Of a stretch of DNA of 64,000 nucleotides, positions 8,322 through 17,704 are shown piece after piece; position 1 is the stretch's first letter, and each line of letters begins with the position of its first letter. Position numbers and translations under genes: made by a program. The DNA comes from an uncultured Tenacibaculum sp. (GTDB taxonomy: Bacteria > Bacteroidota > Bacteroidia > Flavobacteriales > Flavobacteriaceae): the NCBI GenBank assembly GCA_947492185.1, contig CANLMR010000002.1, positions 372,001 to 436,000 on the forward strand, given 5' to 3'. Below the pieces are notes generated by a model. That model saw only the letters and a list, made by a program, of their open reading frames with translations, ran no database searches and was not told the origin of the DNA.

Positions 8322-9464
8322 ATGACAACACAAACTACTCATAAAATTCAATTAAACACTATTGAGGAAGCTATTAACGACATAAGAGCTGGAAAAGTTA
8401 TTATTGTTGTTGATGATGAAGATCGTGAAAACGAAGGTGATTTTTTAGCCGCTGCTGAAAAAGTAACTCCAGAAATGATCAACTTTATGGCTACTCATGG
8501 TAGAGGATTAATTTGTACTCCTTTAACTGAAAATAGATGTAAAGAATTAGAATTAGGAATGATGGTTAATAACAATACCGACCCTATGGAAACTGCTTTT
8601 ACTGTTTCTGTGGATTTAAGAGGTAATGGAGTAACAACTGGAATTTCTGCAGCTGATAGATCTAAAACTATTGATGCTTTAATTAATAAAGACACAAAAC
8701 CTTTTGATTTAGCTAGACCTGGACATATTTTTCCATTAAAAGCAAAAGAAGGTGGTGTATTACGTAGAACTGGGCACACCGAAGCTGCTATTGATTTTGC
8801 TCGTTTAGCTGGTTTACAACCTGCTGGAGTAATTGTAGAAATTATGAATGAAGATGGAACAATGGCTCGTTTACCTCAATTAATTGAAGTTGCTAAAAAG
8901 TTTGATTTAAAAATTGTTTCTATTGAAGATTTAGTTGCCTACCGAATGGAGCACGACTCTTTAATTGAAAAGAAAGAAGATTTCACTGTTCAAACTCGTT
9001 TTGGAGAATTCAGACTTAGAGCTTATCAACAAACTACGAATAACCAAATCCATATTGCATTAACTAAAGGAACTTGGAGTAAAAACGAGCCTATTTTAAC
9101 TCGTGTAAACTCAAACCTTGTGAATAACGACATTTTAGGAACGTTAACCAATGATGCAGATAAAAAGTTAGATAGAATGTTTAATGTAGTTAATGAAGAT
9201 GAACGTGGAGCTATTTTATTCATTAATCAACAAAACCAATCTTTAAACTTATTAAACCGTTTAAAAGGTTTAAAAGTAAACCAAGAAAAAGGAGAAATGA
9301 AAGCTCCAGGCATTGCTTTTGATAATAAAGATTTTGGAATTGGAGCGCAAATACTGCATGATTTGAATATCCATAAACTTAAACTAATATCTAATACTAA
9401 ACAAGAAAAACGTGTAGGTATGATTGGTTATGGATTAGAGATTGTAGATTATGTAAACTTCTAA
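8322..9464 (+). CDS. ribB: 3,4-dihydroxy-2-butanone-4-phosphate synthase with a degenerate GTP cyclohydrolase II-like domain
   Basis: A 380-residue RibBA-type protein. The N-terminal ~205 residues form a complete DHBP synthase, which turns ribulose 5-phosphate into the riboflavin precursor. It has [11 protein letters not shown] at 31-41 and [15 protein letters not shown] from residue 151. The C-terminal part aligns with GTP cyclohydrolase II ([26 protein letters not shown]) but contains no cysteine at all. The zinc ligands of the usual SECLTGD/RCDC region are replaced by NSNLVNND and GTLTND. So the second activity is probably absent and a separate RibA is expected elsewhere. Confidence 0.92.
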   Translation: MTTQTTHKIQLNTIEEAINDIRAGKVIIVVDDEDRENEGDFLAAAEKVTPEMINFMATHGRGLICTPLTENRCKELELGMMVNNNTDPMETAFTVSVDLRGNGVTTGISAADRSKTIDALINKDTKPFDLARPGHIFPLKAKEGGVLRRTGHTEAAIDFARLAGLQPAGVIVEIMNEDGTMARLPQLIEVAKKFDLKIVSIEDLVAYRMEHDSLIEKKEDFTVQTRFGEFRLRAYQQTTNNQIHIALTKGTWSKNEPILTRVNSNLVNNDILGTLTNDADKKLDRMFNVVNEDERGAILFINQQNQSLNLLNRLKGLKVNQEKGEMKAPGIAFDNKDFGIGAQILHDLNIHKLKLISNTKQEKRVGMIGYGLEIVDYVNF

Positions 9465-9486
9465 TTTTAAAAAAACAATATTTATT

Positions 9487-9519
9487 AAAAGGCGCAAAAT
9501 ATTTTTTTGTGCCTTTTTT
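9487..9519 (+). terminator. intrinsic terminator after ribB
   Basis: A 13-bp stem with one G-U pair (AAAAGGCGCAAAA at 9487-9499 with TTTTGTGCCTTTT at 9505-9517) followed by more T residues. Confidence 0.85.
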
Positions 9520-9617
9520 AATTAAACTTCCTGTTAACTCTATTCTTCCTTCCAAAATCTAATCACTTAAATTAATAAACTTTCTTGCTTTTAAATTTTA
9601 TTTTTCATTTTAATTAC

Positions 9618-9625
9618 TATATTTG
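9618..9625 (+). promoter_or_regulatory. TAnnTTTG promoter box of the alginate lyase gene
   Basis: TATATTTG matches the Bacteroidota -7 consensus. The predicted start, about 9632, lies inside the adjacent 14-bp palindrome, so a protein bound there would block initiation. No good -33 TTG was found at the normal distance, which suits a weak or activated promoter. Confidence 0.5.
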
Positions 9626-9626
9626 A

Positions 9627-9653
9627 ATTGGTTAACCAATCTGGGTAACCAAT
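9627..9653. promoter_or_regulatory. palindromic operator plus half repeat before the PL6 lyase
   Basis: ATTGGTTAACCAAT (9627-9640) is a perfect 14-bp palindrome. It is followed directly by CTGGGTAACCAAT (9641-9653), which repeats its right half. Sites of this GGTTAACC type suit GntR- or LacI-family regulators of carbohydrate genes. The regulator is not in the window. Confidence 0.6.
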
Positions 9654-9672
9654 AATTCAACCTAAAATTATA

Positions 9673-12126
9673 ATGAAGTATCTAATAAAACTAATAACTT
9701 TAATACTACCTCTACTCTCCTTTTCTCAAATAATGGTGAGCTCTGCTGAAGAGTTTAATGCTCTTTCATTAAGTCCGGGTGATGAAATAATATGGAAAAA
9801 CGGAACCTATACCAGTCAATCTATACAATTTACAAATGGTAATGGTACTTCTTCAAATCCTATAATTTTAAAAGCAGAAACTCCTGGTGGAGTAATTTTC
9901 AATGGTGAATCTGGTGTTGAAATATCAAGTGATTATGTTATTCTAGAGGGATTTACTTTTACAGGAGTTGGTAAAAGTAATTATGTTCAATTTAGAAAAG
10001 GCACATCATATGCAAACTATAGTAAAATACGCAATTGTGCTTTTGATGATTTATCATTAGCTACTGGAGATGAAAACTTTACTAAGCATAGATGGATTGT
10101 TTTATATGGTACCAATAATAGTATAGAAAATTGCTCTTTTCTAAATAAAAAAACTGCTGGAGCTGGTATTTTAGTAGAATTAGAATACAACTTACCAATT
10201 ACAAATGCAGTGAATCATCAAATCATAAATAATTATTTCTATAATATTACTCCGAAAGATGATTTATTAAGTAATAGCGGAGATTCAGAAACTATAAGGA
10301 TTGGATCAAGCGGAGAGCAAACTACAAACGCAAATGTGCTTGTTGAGAATAATTATTTTGTAGAAGCTGATGGTGAAAATGAGATTATTACCAACAAAAG
10401 TTCCAATAACCAATTTTTACACAATACGTTTAGAAGATGTAGAGGATCTCTCGTATTAAGACATGGTGCAGGTGCAAGAGTTGAAGGGAATTTTTTCTTA
10501 GGAGAAAACAAGGCAAAATCTGGAGGAATTAGAATAAGTGACAGCAATCATATTGTTGTAAATAATTACATTCAAGATTTAGATAATAGTGGTAGTTTTA
10601 ATAATGGAATTACCCTTATGGGAGGAAATACTGCAAGTGGTGGTACCAGCAATGGTTACCAAAATGCAGAAAACCTTATCATTGCTTACAATACAATATA
10701 TAATTCAGAAGATCCTATTCATTTTAATAATAGTAAAGGGAATAGCAAACCATCTGGAGTAATAGCTCATAATGTTATTTTTAGTACTAAAACAAATTTA
10801 ATTACTGGTGATATTGCTCAAATAGGTGATGGAATGACTTATGATGGAAATATTTTTGCAGGAGCAACAGTAGGCATTACTGATCCTGGAATTAATGTAC
10901 AAGATGCTCAATTCTCCGCTAGTGGGGAAATCTTTAAACCAAGTACAACTGGACCAGCTGCAAACTCTGTAACTGGTACAAATCAATATACTGCTGAAGT
11001 CACTTTAGACATTGAAGGTCTTAATAGACCAACAAACTTAAGAGATGCAGGTGCATTTGAAGTATCAGGAGGAATGGGTAGCATTACGTTTAAACCAATT
11101 ACAGATGATGATGTAAGTAAAACAATAGGTGCATGTTTTTTAAATGCTTCTGGACAATTATTAACAACTTGTGCAGGTATACTTACACCAATACTAACTG
11201 TATCTTCTCTTGAAACTTTTTCTAACGCTTCAACATCAAAAAACATAGAAGTAACTTCAAATCAAGATTGGACAGTAACAGATGATCAAAATTGGATTAG
11301 TTTGAATAGTAATTCAGGTAGTGATAATGGAACTATTTCTGTAACAGTTACTGAGAATACAACATTTAATCAAAGAACTGGAACTATAACATTCACTGCA
11401 GGATCACTTATACGTAATGTTATTGTAACACAAGAAGAGGCCATAGATCCTAATGCCCCTACACTACTCTCTGCAACCGTAATTGATTTTACTGAACAGG
11501 AAGTAACTCCAACAAAAAATAATCCTGCAAGTAACATTAATGATGGTGATATCAACTCCACTTGGGCTTCTCAAGGAACAGAATCGGTAACTTTGGATTT
11601 GGGTGAATCTAAAGAAATAACATCCTTTAGAGTTGTAGCTAAAAAAGCTAGGCAAAACTTCTTCTCTATTGAAGTTTCTTCTAATAATATAGATTTTAAC
11701 GAAGTAATCGCACCAATTGCAATAACAACAGAATTAACATTTGAAGAATATATTCCTACAGCTGGAACCGTAGGTAGATATGTTAAATTTATAGCCAGAG
11801 GTAGAGATGGAACTATTGATGACGAAAATTTTAATAGTTTTAATGAGTTAGAAATATATGGAAGACCCACTACCCTATCTACAGAAGATATTGATTTAGA
11901 TAATAGCATTTTAGTTTATCCTAATCCAGTAGAAAACACTATTAATTTAAAACTAAATAATTTCCAATTTGATAAAATAGAACTTATTGACCTTAATGGA
12001 AAAACCTTAATTAAAAGTAAAGTGATTAACCCTTCTATTAATATTTCCAAATTATCGAACGGGTTATATTTTCTGAAATTATATCGTGGAACAACCTACT
12101 TAACTACAAAAATCATTAAGAAATAA
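9673..12126 (+). CDS. secreted PL6-family polysaccharide lyase (alginate lyase/chondroitinase B-like) with T9SS signal
   Basis: An 817-residue secreted enzyme. A signal peptide (first ~18 residues) is followed by a PL6 parallel beta-helix (about 25-460). The catalytic pair appears as Lys242 in GENEIITNKSS and Arg263 in LVLRHGAGARVEGNFF. Their 21-residue spacing equals that of the known pair in chondroitinase B (Lys250/Arg271). A BACON domain follows (about 508-593, with NQDWTVTDDQNWISL), then an F5/8-type (CBM32-like) domain (about 600-735) and a T9SS sorting domain (VYPNPVENTINL to the end). It probably cleaves alginate by beta-elimination at the cell surface. Chondroitin or dermatan is the alternative. 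No SusC/D or transporter genes are adjacent. Confidence 0.88.
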   Translation: MKYLIKLITLILPLLSFSQIMVSSAEEFNALSLSPGDEIIWKNGTYTSQSIQFTNGNGTSSNPIILKAETPGGVIFNGESGVEISSDYVILEGFTFTGVGKSNYVQFRKGTSYANYSKIRNCAFDDLSLATGDENFTKHRWIVLYGTNNSIENCSFLNKKTAGAGILVELEYNLPITNAVNHQIINNYFYNITPKDDLLSNSGDSETIRIGSSGEQTTNANVLVENNYFVEADGENEIITNKSSNNQFLHNTFRRCRGSLVLRHGAGARVEGNFFLGENKAKSGGIRISDSNHIVVNNYIQDLDNSGSFNNGITLMGGNTASGGTSNGYQNAENLIIAYNTIYNSEDPIHFNNSKGNSKPSGVIAHNVIFSTKTNLITGDIAQIGDGMTYDGNIFAGATVGITDPGINVQDAQFSASGEIFKPSTTGPAANSVTGTNQYTAEVTLDIEGLNRPTNLRDAGAFEVSGGMGSITFKPITDDDVSKTIGACFLNASGQLLTTCAGILTPILTVSSLETFSNASTSKNIEVTSNQDWTVTDDQNWISLNSNSGSDNGTISVTVTENTTFNQRTGTITFTAGSLIRNVIVTQEEAIDPNAPTLLSATVIDFTEQEVTPTKNNPASNINDGDINSTWASQGTESVTLDLGESKEITSFRVVAKKARQNFFSIEVSSNNIDFNEVIAPIAITTELTFEEYIPTAGTVGRYVKFIARGRDGTIDDENFNSFNELEIYGRPTTLSTEDIDLDNSILVYPNPVENTINLKLNNFQFDKIELIDLNGKTLIKSKVINPSINISKLSNGLYFLKLYRGTTYLTTKIIKK

Positions 12127-12164
12127 ACCTTTAAACTTTGCGTTTTTATATTGATTGTAGACAG

Positions 12165-12204
12165 ATACCTCCAAAAGAGTAAAAGCTTTTGGAGGTATTA
12201 TTAT
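12165..12204. terminator. bidirectional terminator between convergent genes
   Basis: A perfect 13-bp stem (ATACCTCCAAAAG at 12165-12177 with CTTTTGGAGGTAT at 12186-12198) and an 8-base loop lie between the lyase gene and the convergent oxidoreductase gene. Confidence 0.8.
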
Positions 12205-12205
12205 T

Positions 12206-13150
12206 TTAGAGTTTAGTAAAATTCGTAGTTAATACTTTATTATATTCAGCTATAATTTCATCTAAGACTTGCTTGGCAGGCTTTATATCATGAATTAACC
12301 CAGCTATTTGTCCTATTTCTAACTCGCCTTCATCTAAATCACCTTCAAACATTCCTCGCTTAGCTCTTGCTCTTCCTAGTAAGCTTTTTAACTCATCAAC
12401 AGTAGGTCCATTTTGATACAATTCTTGGACATCGTTAAAAAATTTATTTCTAACCAAACGAACTGGAGCTAATTCCTTTAAAGTAAGGTAAGTTCCTCCA
12501 TCTTTAACATCAACAATGGTTTTCTTGAAATTTTCATGTGCAGAAGATTCTTCTGTAGCTGCAAATCTACTTCCTATTTGAACACCATCTGCTCCTAATA
12601 CCATTGCTGCTAACATTCCTCTTCCTGTTCCTATTCCTCCAGCAGCAATAACTGGAATCTTAACTTGTTCTTTTACCATTGGTATTAAAGTAAACGTTGT
12701 TGTTTCTTCTCTTCCATTATGTCCACCAGCTTCAAAACCTTCACAAGCAACAGCATCAACTCCAGCTGCTTCAGCTTTTAAAGCAAATTTCACTGAACTA
12801 ACAACATGAACTACAGTAATTCCTTTTTCTTTTAAGAAAGATGTCCATGTTTTTGGATTACCTGCAGACGTAAATACAATCTTAACTCCTTCATCTACGA
12901 TAATATCCATAATCTGCTCTATATCTGGATATAGCATAGGCACATTAACTCCAAAAGGTTTGTCAGTTGCCTTTTTACATTTCTGAATATGCTCTCTTAA
13001 AACATCTGGATACATAGACCCAGCTCCAATTAAACCTAAACCTCCTGCATTAGAAACTGCAGAAGCCAATTTCCATCCAGATACCCAAATCATTCCTCCT
13101 TGAACAACTGGATATTGTGTATTAAAAAGTTGTGTGATTTTATTTATCAA
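12206..13150 (-). CDS. FMN-dependent nitronate monooxygenase / FabK-like oxidoreductase
   Basis: A 314-residue TIM-barrel flavoprotein of the nitronate monooxygenase (2-nitropropane dioxygenase) family. Flavin and phosphate binding motifs are GGM at 18-20, GFEAGGHNG at 138-146 (putative catalytic His144), GGIGTG at 171-176 and GADGVQIGSRF near 187-197. The same fold includes the enoyl-ACP reductase FabK, and this sequence could be either; genome context does not decide. Cytoplasmic. Transcribed alone on the minus strand, convergent to the lyase. Confidence 0.85.
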   Translation of the reverse strand: MINKITQLFNTQYPVVQGGMIWVSGWKLASAVSNAGGLGLIGAGSMYPDVLREHIQKCKKATDKPFGVNVPMLYPDIEQIMDIIVDEGVKIVFTSAGNPKTWTSFLKEKGITVVHVVSSVKFALKAEAAGVDAVACEGFEAGGHNGREETTTFTLIPMVKEQVKIPVIAAGGIGTGRGMLAAMVLGADGVQIGSRFAATEESSAHENFKKTIVDVKDGGTYLTLKELAPVRLVRNKFFNDVQELYQNGPTVDELKSLLGRARAKRGMFEGDLDEGELEIGQIAGLIHDIKPAKQVLDEIIAEYNKVLTTNFTKL

Positions 13151-13214
13151 TTCAATTTATTTTAGTTGATATATCGCGAAAATAAATAATACTATTCTTT
13201 AATCACGAACAATA

Positions 13215-14846
13215 TTATTTTTTAATAAGCTTAATCACTTTATTTGTATTTCCTTTTTGAATATCTAAAAAATATATGCCACTTTTTAAATTAGATACAT
13301 TAACATTTTTCGATTTTAATTCATCTATATTTAAAATTTGCTTACCTAGAATAGTATAAATTTTAAGTTTATATTCATTCAAATTCCCTTCAGTAATTTT
13401 AATAGTTAAGATATCATCTACTGGATTTGGGAAAACTTTAAATGATTCTAATATAACATCATCAGAAGAAAGTGTTAATTCAAAAGCTGACTTAAAATTA
13501 GGGACTCCATAACCATGTTGATCAGTAGGATTTCTAAATCGATCAGCTGATTTTCTAATGATATCCATAATCTCTGTATTTGTTCTATTAGGAAATGCTT
13601 GCCAAAAACAAGCTAATACACCAGCTATAACAGGAGAAGAAAAAGATGTTCCATTAGATGTAACACTATTTCCAGAAATATAATTCACAATATAAACACT
13701 TTGTCCCTGTGCTAATACATCAGGTTTGACTCTTCCATCAGATGTAGGACCAAAAGAACTAAAAGATGCTATAGTTTCTAATGCATTTACAGCTCCAATT
13801 GTAAAAACTGAACTTGCATCTGCTGGCGCGCTAATATATTTCCATGCACTGTTACCCGAATTTCCTGCTGATGTTACTAACAGCATTCCTCTAGAAGATC
13901 CTATTTCTGCTCCTCTTGTAATAAATGTTGTTTTTCCATCCATATCACTATAGGTATAATTATAGTTTGGGTTATCGAAGGTTGTATAACCAAGAGAGGT
14001 GTTTATAACATCAACTCCTAAACTATCTGATCGTTCTGCTGCTTCCACCCATAACGATTCTTCTAATGGAGTTTCATTTGCAGCATCTTCAGTTCTAAAT
14101 AAGTAGAATGAGGCATCTGGTGCAGTTCCTATAAATTCTCCATCTTTATAAGCAGCAATATCAGACAATACATGTGTCCCATGAGAGTTACCAGTATAAA
14201 AATTATCACTTCTGTTTACAAAATCATATCCTCCTAAGATTTGATTATTATCTCTAATTCTTGAAAAGGCAGGAAGTGTATTTACATTAGGAAAACCACC
14301 ATCTATAACAGCAATATGAATTCCGCTTCCTGTAAAACCATTCTCGTGTAAATAATCTCCGCCTAACATTTCTATTTGATTTGCAGCATTACCATAGTTA
14401 TATGTAGGCATTTTACTTTGGAATTTATTTACATGATTCTGGTCAACTTTTTTGTTTCTTGAAGCAACAGTTCCTTTAGCATTTAAAGATTTATTAGCAA
14501 AATCTATTCGTTCTATAAACGTAAAATTTGTTGTCAAAGCATTTATATCAGAAGTTTGTCCAAGTACATGAATTGCATTTAACCATTTAGATTTTGCTAA
14601 TACAGTAATTCCTGAAGCCGATTTTATTTGGTTATAATAAGAATTCTCAATAGGAACATCTTTGCTATCAAGAGCAATCCCTTGTTTAGTTCTCCTGTCT
14701 AAAGCTCTCTGAGTTAGCATTGTTAAAGGAGAGGCTAAAAACGTTGCTTCACTTGGTTTATCCTTTAAATACACCCAAGCATGTTCTTGTGAGAATGACG
14801 TTAAATTAAGTAATAGTAGTGGTAAAAAAAATAGTAACTTCTTCAT
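13215..14846 (-). CDS. secreted subtilisin-like (S8) serine protease with T9SS signal
   Basis: A 543-residue protein. Signal peptide at 1-20, then a prodomain-like region with QRALDRR (47-52) typical of Bacteroidota S8 proteases. The catalytic triad is Asp182 in IAVIDGG, His222 in NSHGTHV and Ser401 in NGTSFSSP, with the oxyanion Asn329 in TSAGNSG. A T9SS C-terminal sorting domain starts near FKVFPNPVDDILTI. It probably degrades proteins outside the cell or at its surface. The start codon lies in the loop of a terminator-like hairpin (see 14827-14866). It follows mnmA at a 43-base distance. Confidence 0.93.
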   Translation of the reverse strand: MKKLLFFLPLLLLNLTSFSQEHAWVYLKDKPSEATFLASPLTMLTQRALDRRTKQGIALDSKDVPIENSYYNQIKSASGITVLAKSKWLNAIHVLGQTSDINALTTNFTFIERIDFANKSLNAKGTVASRNKKVDQNHVNKFQSKMPTYNYGNAANQIEMLGGDYLHENGFTGSGIHIAVIDGGFPNVNTLPAFSRIRDNNQILGGYDFVNRSDNFYTGNSHGTHVLSDIAAYKDGEFIGTAPDASFYLFRTEDAANETPLEESLWVEAAERSDSLGVDVINTSLGYTTFDNPNYNYTYSDMDGKTTFITRGAEIGSSRGMLLVTSAGNSGNSAWKYISAPADASSVFTIGAVNALETIASFSSFGPTSDGRVKPDVLAQGQSVYIVNYISGNSVTSNGTSFSSPVIAGVLACFWQAFPNRTNTEIMDIIRKSADRFRNPTDQHGYGVPNFKSAFELTLSSDDVILESFKVFPNPVDDILTIKITEGNLNEYKLKIYTILGKQILNIDELKSKNVNVSNLKSGIYFLDIQKGNTNKVIKLIKK

Positions 14847-14866
14847 AAAACTAAGTTACTATTTTT
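14827..14866 (-). terminator. terminator-like hairpin enclosing the subtilase start codon
   Basis: Read on the minus strand, a 12-14 bp perfect stem (arms at 14853-14866 and 14827-14840) encloses a 12-base loop that contains the ATG of the S8 protease (14844-14846). The 3' arm runs into eight consecutive T. It could end the mnmA transcript and at the same time control expression of the protease. Both roles are inferred. Confidence 0.6.
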
Positions 14867-14889
14867 ATTTAATATTATATTCAGAGAGT

Positions 14890-16077
14890 TTAAGAAATCA
14901 CCCCAGATCCTAAAAGTTCTTCATTTCGATACCAAGCTACAAATTGTCCTTCTTGAATTGCAGATTGTGGATTATCAAACTCAACAAATAAACCATTTTC
15001 AACTTTATATAATGTTGCTTTTTCCAGAGATTGGCGGTAACGAATTCTAGCTTCAACTTTCATAGTTTCATCTGTAAATAAAGCTAAATCTTCACGTACC
15101 CAATGTAATTCTTCATTAGATACAAATAATACATTTCTGTATAATCCTTTGTGATTTTTACCTTCTCCTGTAAAAATTACATTTTTCTCCACATCTGTTT
15201 CAATTACAAACAAAGGTTCTTTTGTTCCTCCAACAGCTAACCCTTTTCGTTGTCCTTTAGTAAAATAATGAGCTCCTTGATGTTTTCCTACTACTTTTCC
15301 ATCAGCAATAACATATTCAAACTTCTTTGATTTATACGTTAACTCTGCGTCTTTATTTTCAAATCTTGGTAATGGCCTATTATAAGGTTCAAAAGAATCA
15401 GGTATTTGAACAATAACACCTTCTTTTGGTTGTAACTTTTGCTGTAAAAAGTCAGGTAATCTAACTTTTCCTATAAAACATAATCCTTGAGAATCTTTTT
15501 TTTCAGCTGTAATTAAATCAGCTTCCTTTGCTATTTCACGAACCTCAGGCTTTAGCAATTCTCCTATTGGGAATAATGCTTTGGATAATTGCTCTTGAGA
15601 TAATTGACACAAGAAATAAGATTGGTCTTTATTCCCATCTTTTCCTGCTAAAAGCTTATACACTGGTTTTCCATCTATAATCTCCTCATCTTTTCTACAA
15701 TAATGACCTGTAGCCACATAATCTGCTCCTAAACTTAATGCAATATCCATAAAAACATCAAACTTAATTTCTCTATTACATAAAACATCAGGATTAGGTG
15801 TTCTTCCTTTTTCGTATTCGTCGAACATATAATCAACAATACGTTCTTTATATTGTTCACTTAAGTCAACTGTTTGAAAAGGAATACCTAGTTTTTCAGC
15901 AACAATCATAGCATCATTACTATCTTCTAACCAAGGACATTCATCGGATATTGTAACAGAATCATCATGCCAATTCTTCATGAATAATCCGATTACATCG
16001 TATCCTTGTTCCTTTAATAAATAAGCGGTAACACTACTATCTACTCCTCCTGAAAGTCCAACCACTACTCTTTTCAT
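14890..16077 (-). CDS. mnmA: tRNA-specific 2-thiouridylase MnmA
   Basis: A 395-residue cytoplasmic enzyme that adds sulfur to U34 of Lys, Glu and Gln tRNAs, using ATP and a persulfide relay. The N-terminal PP-loop SGGVDSS is at 9-15. The catalytic Cys100 (VLCNREIKF) and Cys200 (GLCFIG) are both present, as in active MnmA. DQSYFL and TKGQRKGL are family motifs. Length is slightly above the E. coli protein, usual for Bacteroidota. Confidence 0.96.
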   Translation of the reverse strand: MKRVVVGLSGGVDSSVTAYLLKEQGYDVIGLFMKNWHDDSVTISDECPWLEDSNDAMIVAEKLGIPFQTVDLSEQYKERIVDYMFDEYEKGRTPNPDVLCNREIKFDVFMDIALSLGADYVATGHYCRKDEEIIDGKPVYKLLAGKDGNKDQSYFLCQLSQEQLSKALFPIGELLKPEVREIAKEADLITAEKKDSQGLCFIGKVRLPDFLQQKLQPKEGVIVQIPDSFEPYNRPLPRFENKDAELTYKSKKFEYVIADGKVVGKHQGAHYFTKGQRKGLAVGGTKEPLFVIETDVEKNVIFTGEGKNHKGLYRNVLFVSNEELHWVREDLALFTDETMKVEARIRYRQSLEKATLYKVENGLFVEFDNPQSAIQEGQFVAWYRNEELLGSGVIS

Positions 16078-16097
16078 ATACTGCTAAATTTAGGCTG

Positions 16098-16105
16098 CAA
16101 ATTTA
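16098..16105 (-). promoter_or_regulatory. TAnnTTTG promoter box of mnmA
   Basis: On the minus strand TAAATTTG matches the -7 consensus and would start transcription near 16091, 14 bases before the mnmA ATG at 16077. Confidence 0.5.
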
Positions 16106-16174
16106 CGAATAAGAATCTGTTTTTTATATGAGTAATTTTGATAGGATGATAAATTGAATTTATAGAAATTAAAT

Positions 16175-16885
16175 TTACTCTTCCTCTTCTTCAGGTTCAG
16201 AGTCGTCTTTAAGTAAATTTTTTCTTGATCTTCCTTTTTTAGATACTTCTCCATCAATATAAAACTCCCATTTTCCTTCTCTAGCACCATCTGCATACAT
16301 TCCTTTTTCTTTGATAACACCTTTTATATCAAAATATTTAGCTAATCCGTTTAGTTTTCCGTTAGCATAATTTACATCTTCTATTAAAACGCCGTTTTCT
16401 GTGTAAATTTTAGAAGAACCATGTTTTTTACCTCCTTTATAATACGTTTCTTCGGTAAGATTTCCGTTATCATAGTAATTTTTAACAACACCTTCTAACA
16501 TACCATCAACATAATTTTCTTCGGAAAAAATGCGTTTACCGTCAGAAAAATAGTAGATCCATTTACCTACTCTCTTTTTTCCAACCATTTTCCCTTTAGT
16601 TTTAATTCTACTTTTATTGTAAAATTTCACTGAAGCTGTATCTGATTTTTTCGAAAAGATTTTGACTATCGCAGGATAAGAAGAACCTTGATTATAAAAT
16701 GTAAAAGTTCCTACTTCTTTTCCACTCTTAAATTCACCTTCATATCGTAAATCTCCATTATCATAAAACTTACGCCAAATACCATCACGCTTTCCGTTAG
16801 CATCAAACTGATTTGTTTTTTGGCTATATGCAGTAAATGAAGCTACTACAAAACTTAAGACAATTAACAAATTAACTTTTATCAT
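16175..16885 (-). CDS. exported MORN-like repeat protein (YwqK-type)
   Basis: A 236-residue protein with a signal peptide (MIKVNLLIVLSFVVASFTAYSQ). Repeats of about 20 residues follow, of the form G-x-W-x-x-Y-x-x-G-x-x-x-x-E (for example GIWRKFYDNGDLRYEGEFK and GVVKNYYDNGNLTEETYYK), and a very acidic tail (DDSEPEEEEE). The repeats are the MORN variant called YwqK or 'antitoxin' in databases. No toxin gene is adjacent and the protein is exported, so an antitoxin role is unlikely here. The function is unknown; such repeats may bind membranes or proteins. Confidence 0.8.
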   Translation of the reverse strand: MIKVNLLIVLSFVVASFTAYSQKTNQFDANGKRDGIWRKFYDNGDLRYEGEFKSGKEVGTFTFYNQGSSYPAIVKIFSKKSDTASVKFYNKSRIKTKGKMVGKKRVGKWIYYFSDGKRIFSEENYVDGMLEGVVKNYYDNGNLTEETYYKGGKKHGSSKIYTENGVLIEDVNYANGKLNGLAKYFDIKGVIKEKGMYADGAREGKWEFYIDGEVSKKGRSRKNLLKDDSEPEEEEE

Positions 16886-16948
16886 CCTTTCTTTCTTTTG
16901 TCCTTATATTTAGTAATTATAATGTAAAAGTACATAAACCATACCAAT

Positions 16949-17527
16949 ATGAGTATTGATTTTTTAATTTCTGTATTACACAGTATGGAAAATCCTAAAA
17001 GAGTAAATCGAAATAATGCTGCAAATATTGTATTAAAACAACCCGAATTGATTAAATCTCTAGTAGATTTAACATTTGAGGTTAATAATAAACTATCCAT
17101 AAAAGCTGCTTGGATATTAGAGTGGATTTGTACACATCATAGTATCGATTATGTATTACCATACCTAAATACATTTACAAAGAACCTACAACATTTACAA
17201 TTTGATAGCGCTTTAAGACCTTGTGCAAAGATTTGCGAACACTTAGCTAATAGTTATTCAAACAAAGTAAACAATAAAACGAAGCAGTCACTTTCTGATG
17301 AGCATATAAATCAAATTATTGAAACTGGATTTGACTGGTTACTAACTGAACAAAAAATTGCTGTAAAAGCTTATACTATGACTAACTTATATGTATTTGG
17401 TAAGTATAGAGATTGGGTTCACCCAGAATTGGAGCATATTATTAGAACAAAAGTGATTCATGAAGGAAAGGGATGCACCGCTAGAGGAAGAAAAATTCTT
17501 GAATTTATTGAAAAGAATAAAGCTTAA
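16949..17527 (+). CDS. conserved alpha-helical protein, function unknown
   Basis: A 192-residue cytoplasmic protein, apparently all helical, with HEAT-like elements (PELIKSLVDLTFEVNNKLS; AAWILEWICTHHSIDYVLPY; KAYTMTNLYVFGKYRDW). It has no membrane segment or known catalytic motif. From memory, homologues in Flavobacteriaceae sometimes carry the name adenylosuccinate lyase, but no lyase signature is visible and the protein is far too short. It is divergent from the MORN-like gene, 63 bases away. Confidence 0.75.
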   Translation: MSIDFLISVLHSMENPKRVNRNNAANIVLKQPELIKSLVDLTFEVNNKLSIKAAWILEWICTHHSIDYVLPYLNTFTKNLQHLQFDSALRPCAKICEHLANSYSNKVNNKTKQSLSDEHINQIIETGFDWLLTEQKIAVKAYTMTNLYVFGKYRDWVHPELEHIIRTKVIHEGKGCTARGRKILEFIEKNKA

Positions 17528-17612
17528 TTTTTTCCTCCTCTAGTTGGATTTCATAATATAAGTACGGAGTTAATTCACCTTTAAATTGATATTTTACACC
17601 TTAATTTTTAGT

Positions 17613-17643
17613 GGTAAATACTATATCTAATTAAGGTAAATAC
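17613..17643 (+). repeat. 9-bp direct repeats 22 bp apart before a double-glycine peptide gene
   Basis: GGTAAATAC occurs at 17613-17621 and again at 17635-17643, leaving 13 bases between, a 22-bp period or two helix turns. CCTTAATT upstream and AATTAAGG overlapping the second copy also form an inverted repeat. The layout is like LytTR-type response regulator sites at bacteriocin promoters. No such regulator is in the window. Confidence 0.45.
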
Positions 17644-17704
17644 CTTGCCTCTGCTTTTTCAAACTGCAATAATTTGCAACCAATATTAATTAAAAAATTA
17701 AATC

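Noticed and set aside
16090..16320. Minus-strand frame of 76 codons overlapping the MORN-like gene
   Set aside because: It lies in another frame of the MORN-like gene, is low-complexity and has no supporting motif.
16175..16885. Toxin-antitoxin module around the YwqK-type protein
   Set aside because: There is no toxin-sized partner gene and the protein has a signal peptide.
16949..17527. Annotation as adenylosuccinate lyase
   Set aside because: The 192-residue helical protein is too short and has no lyase signature; the name, remembered from databases, is not supported.
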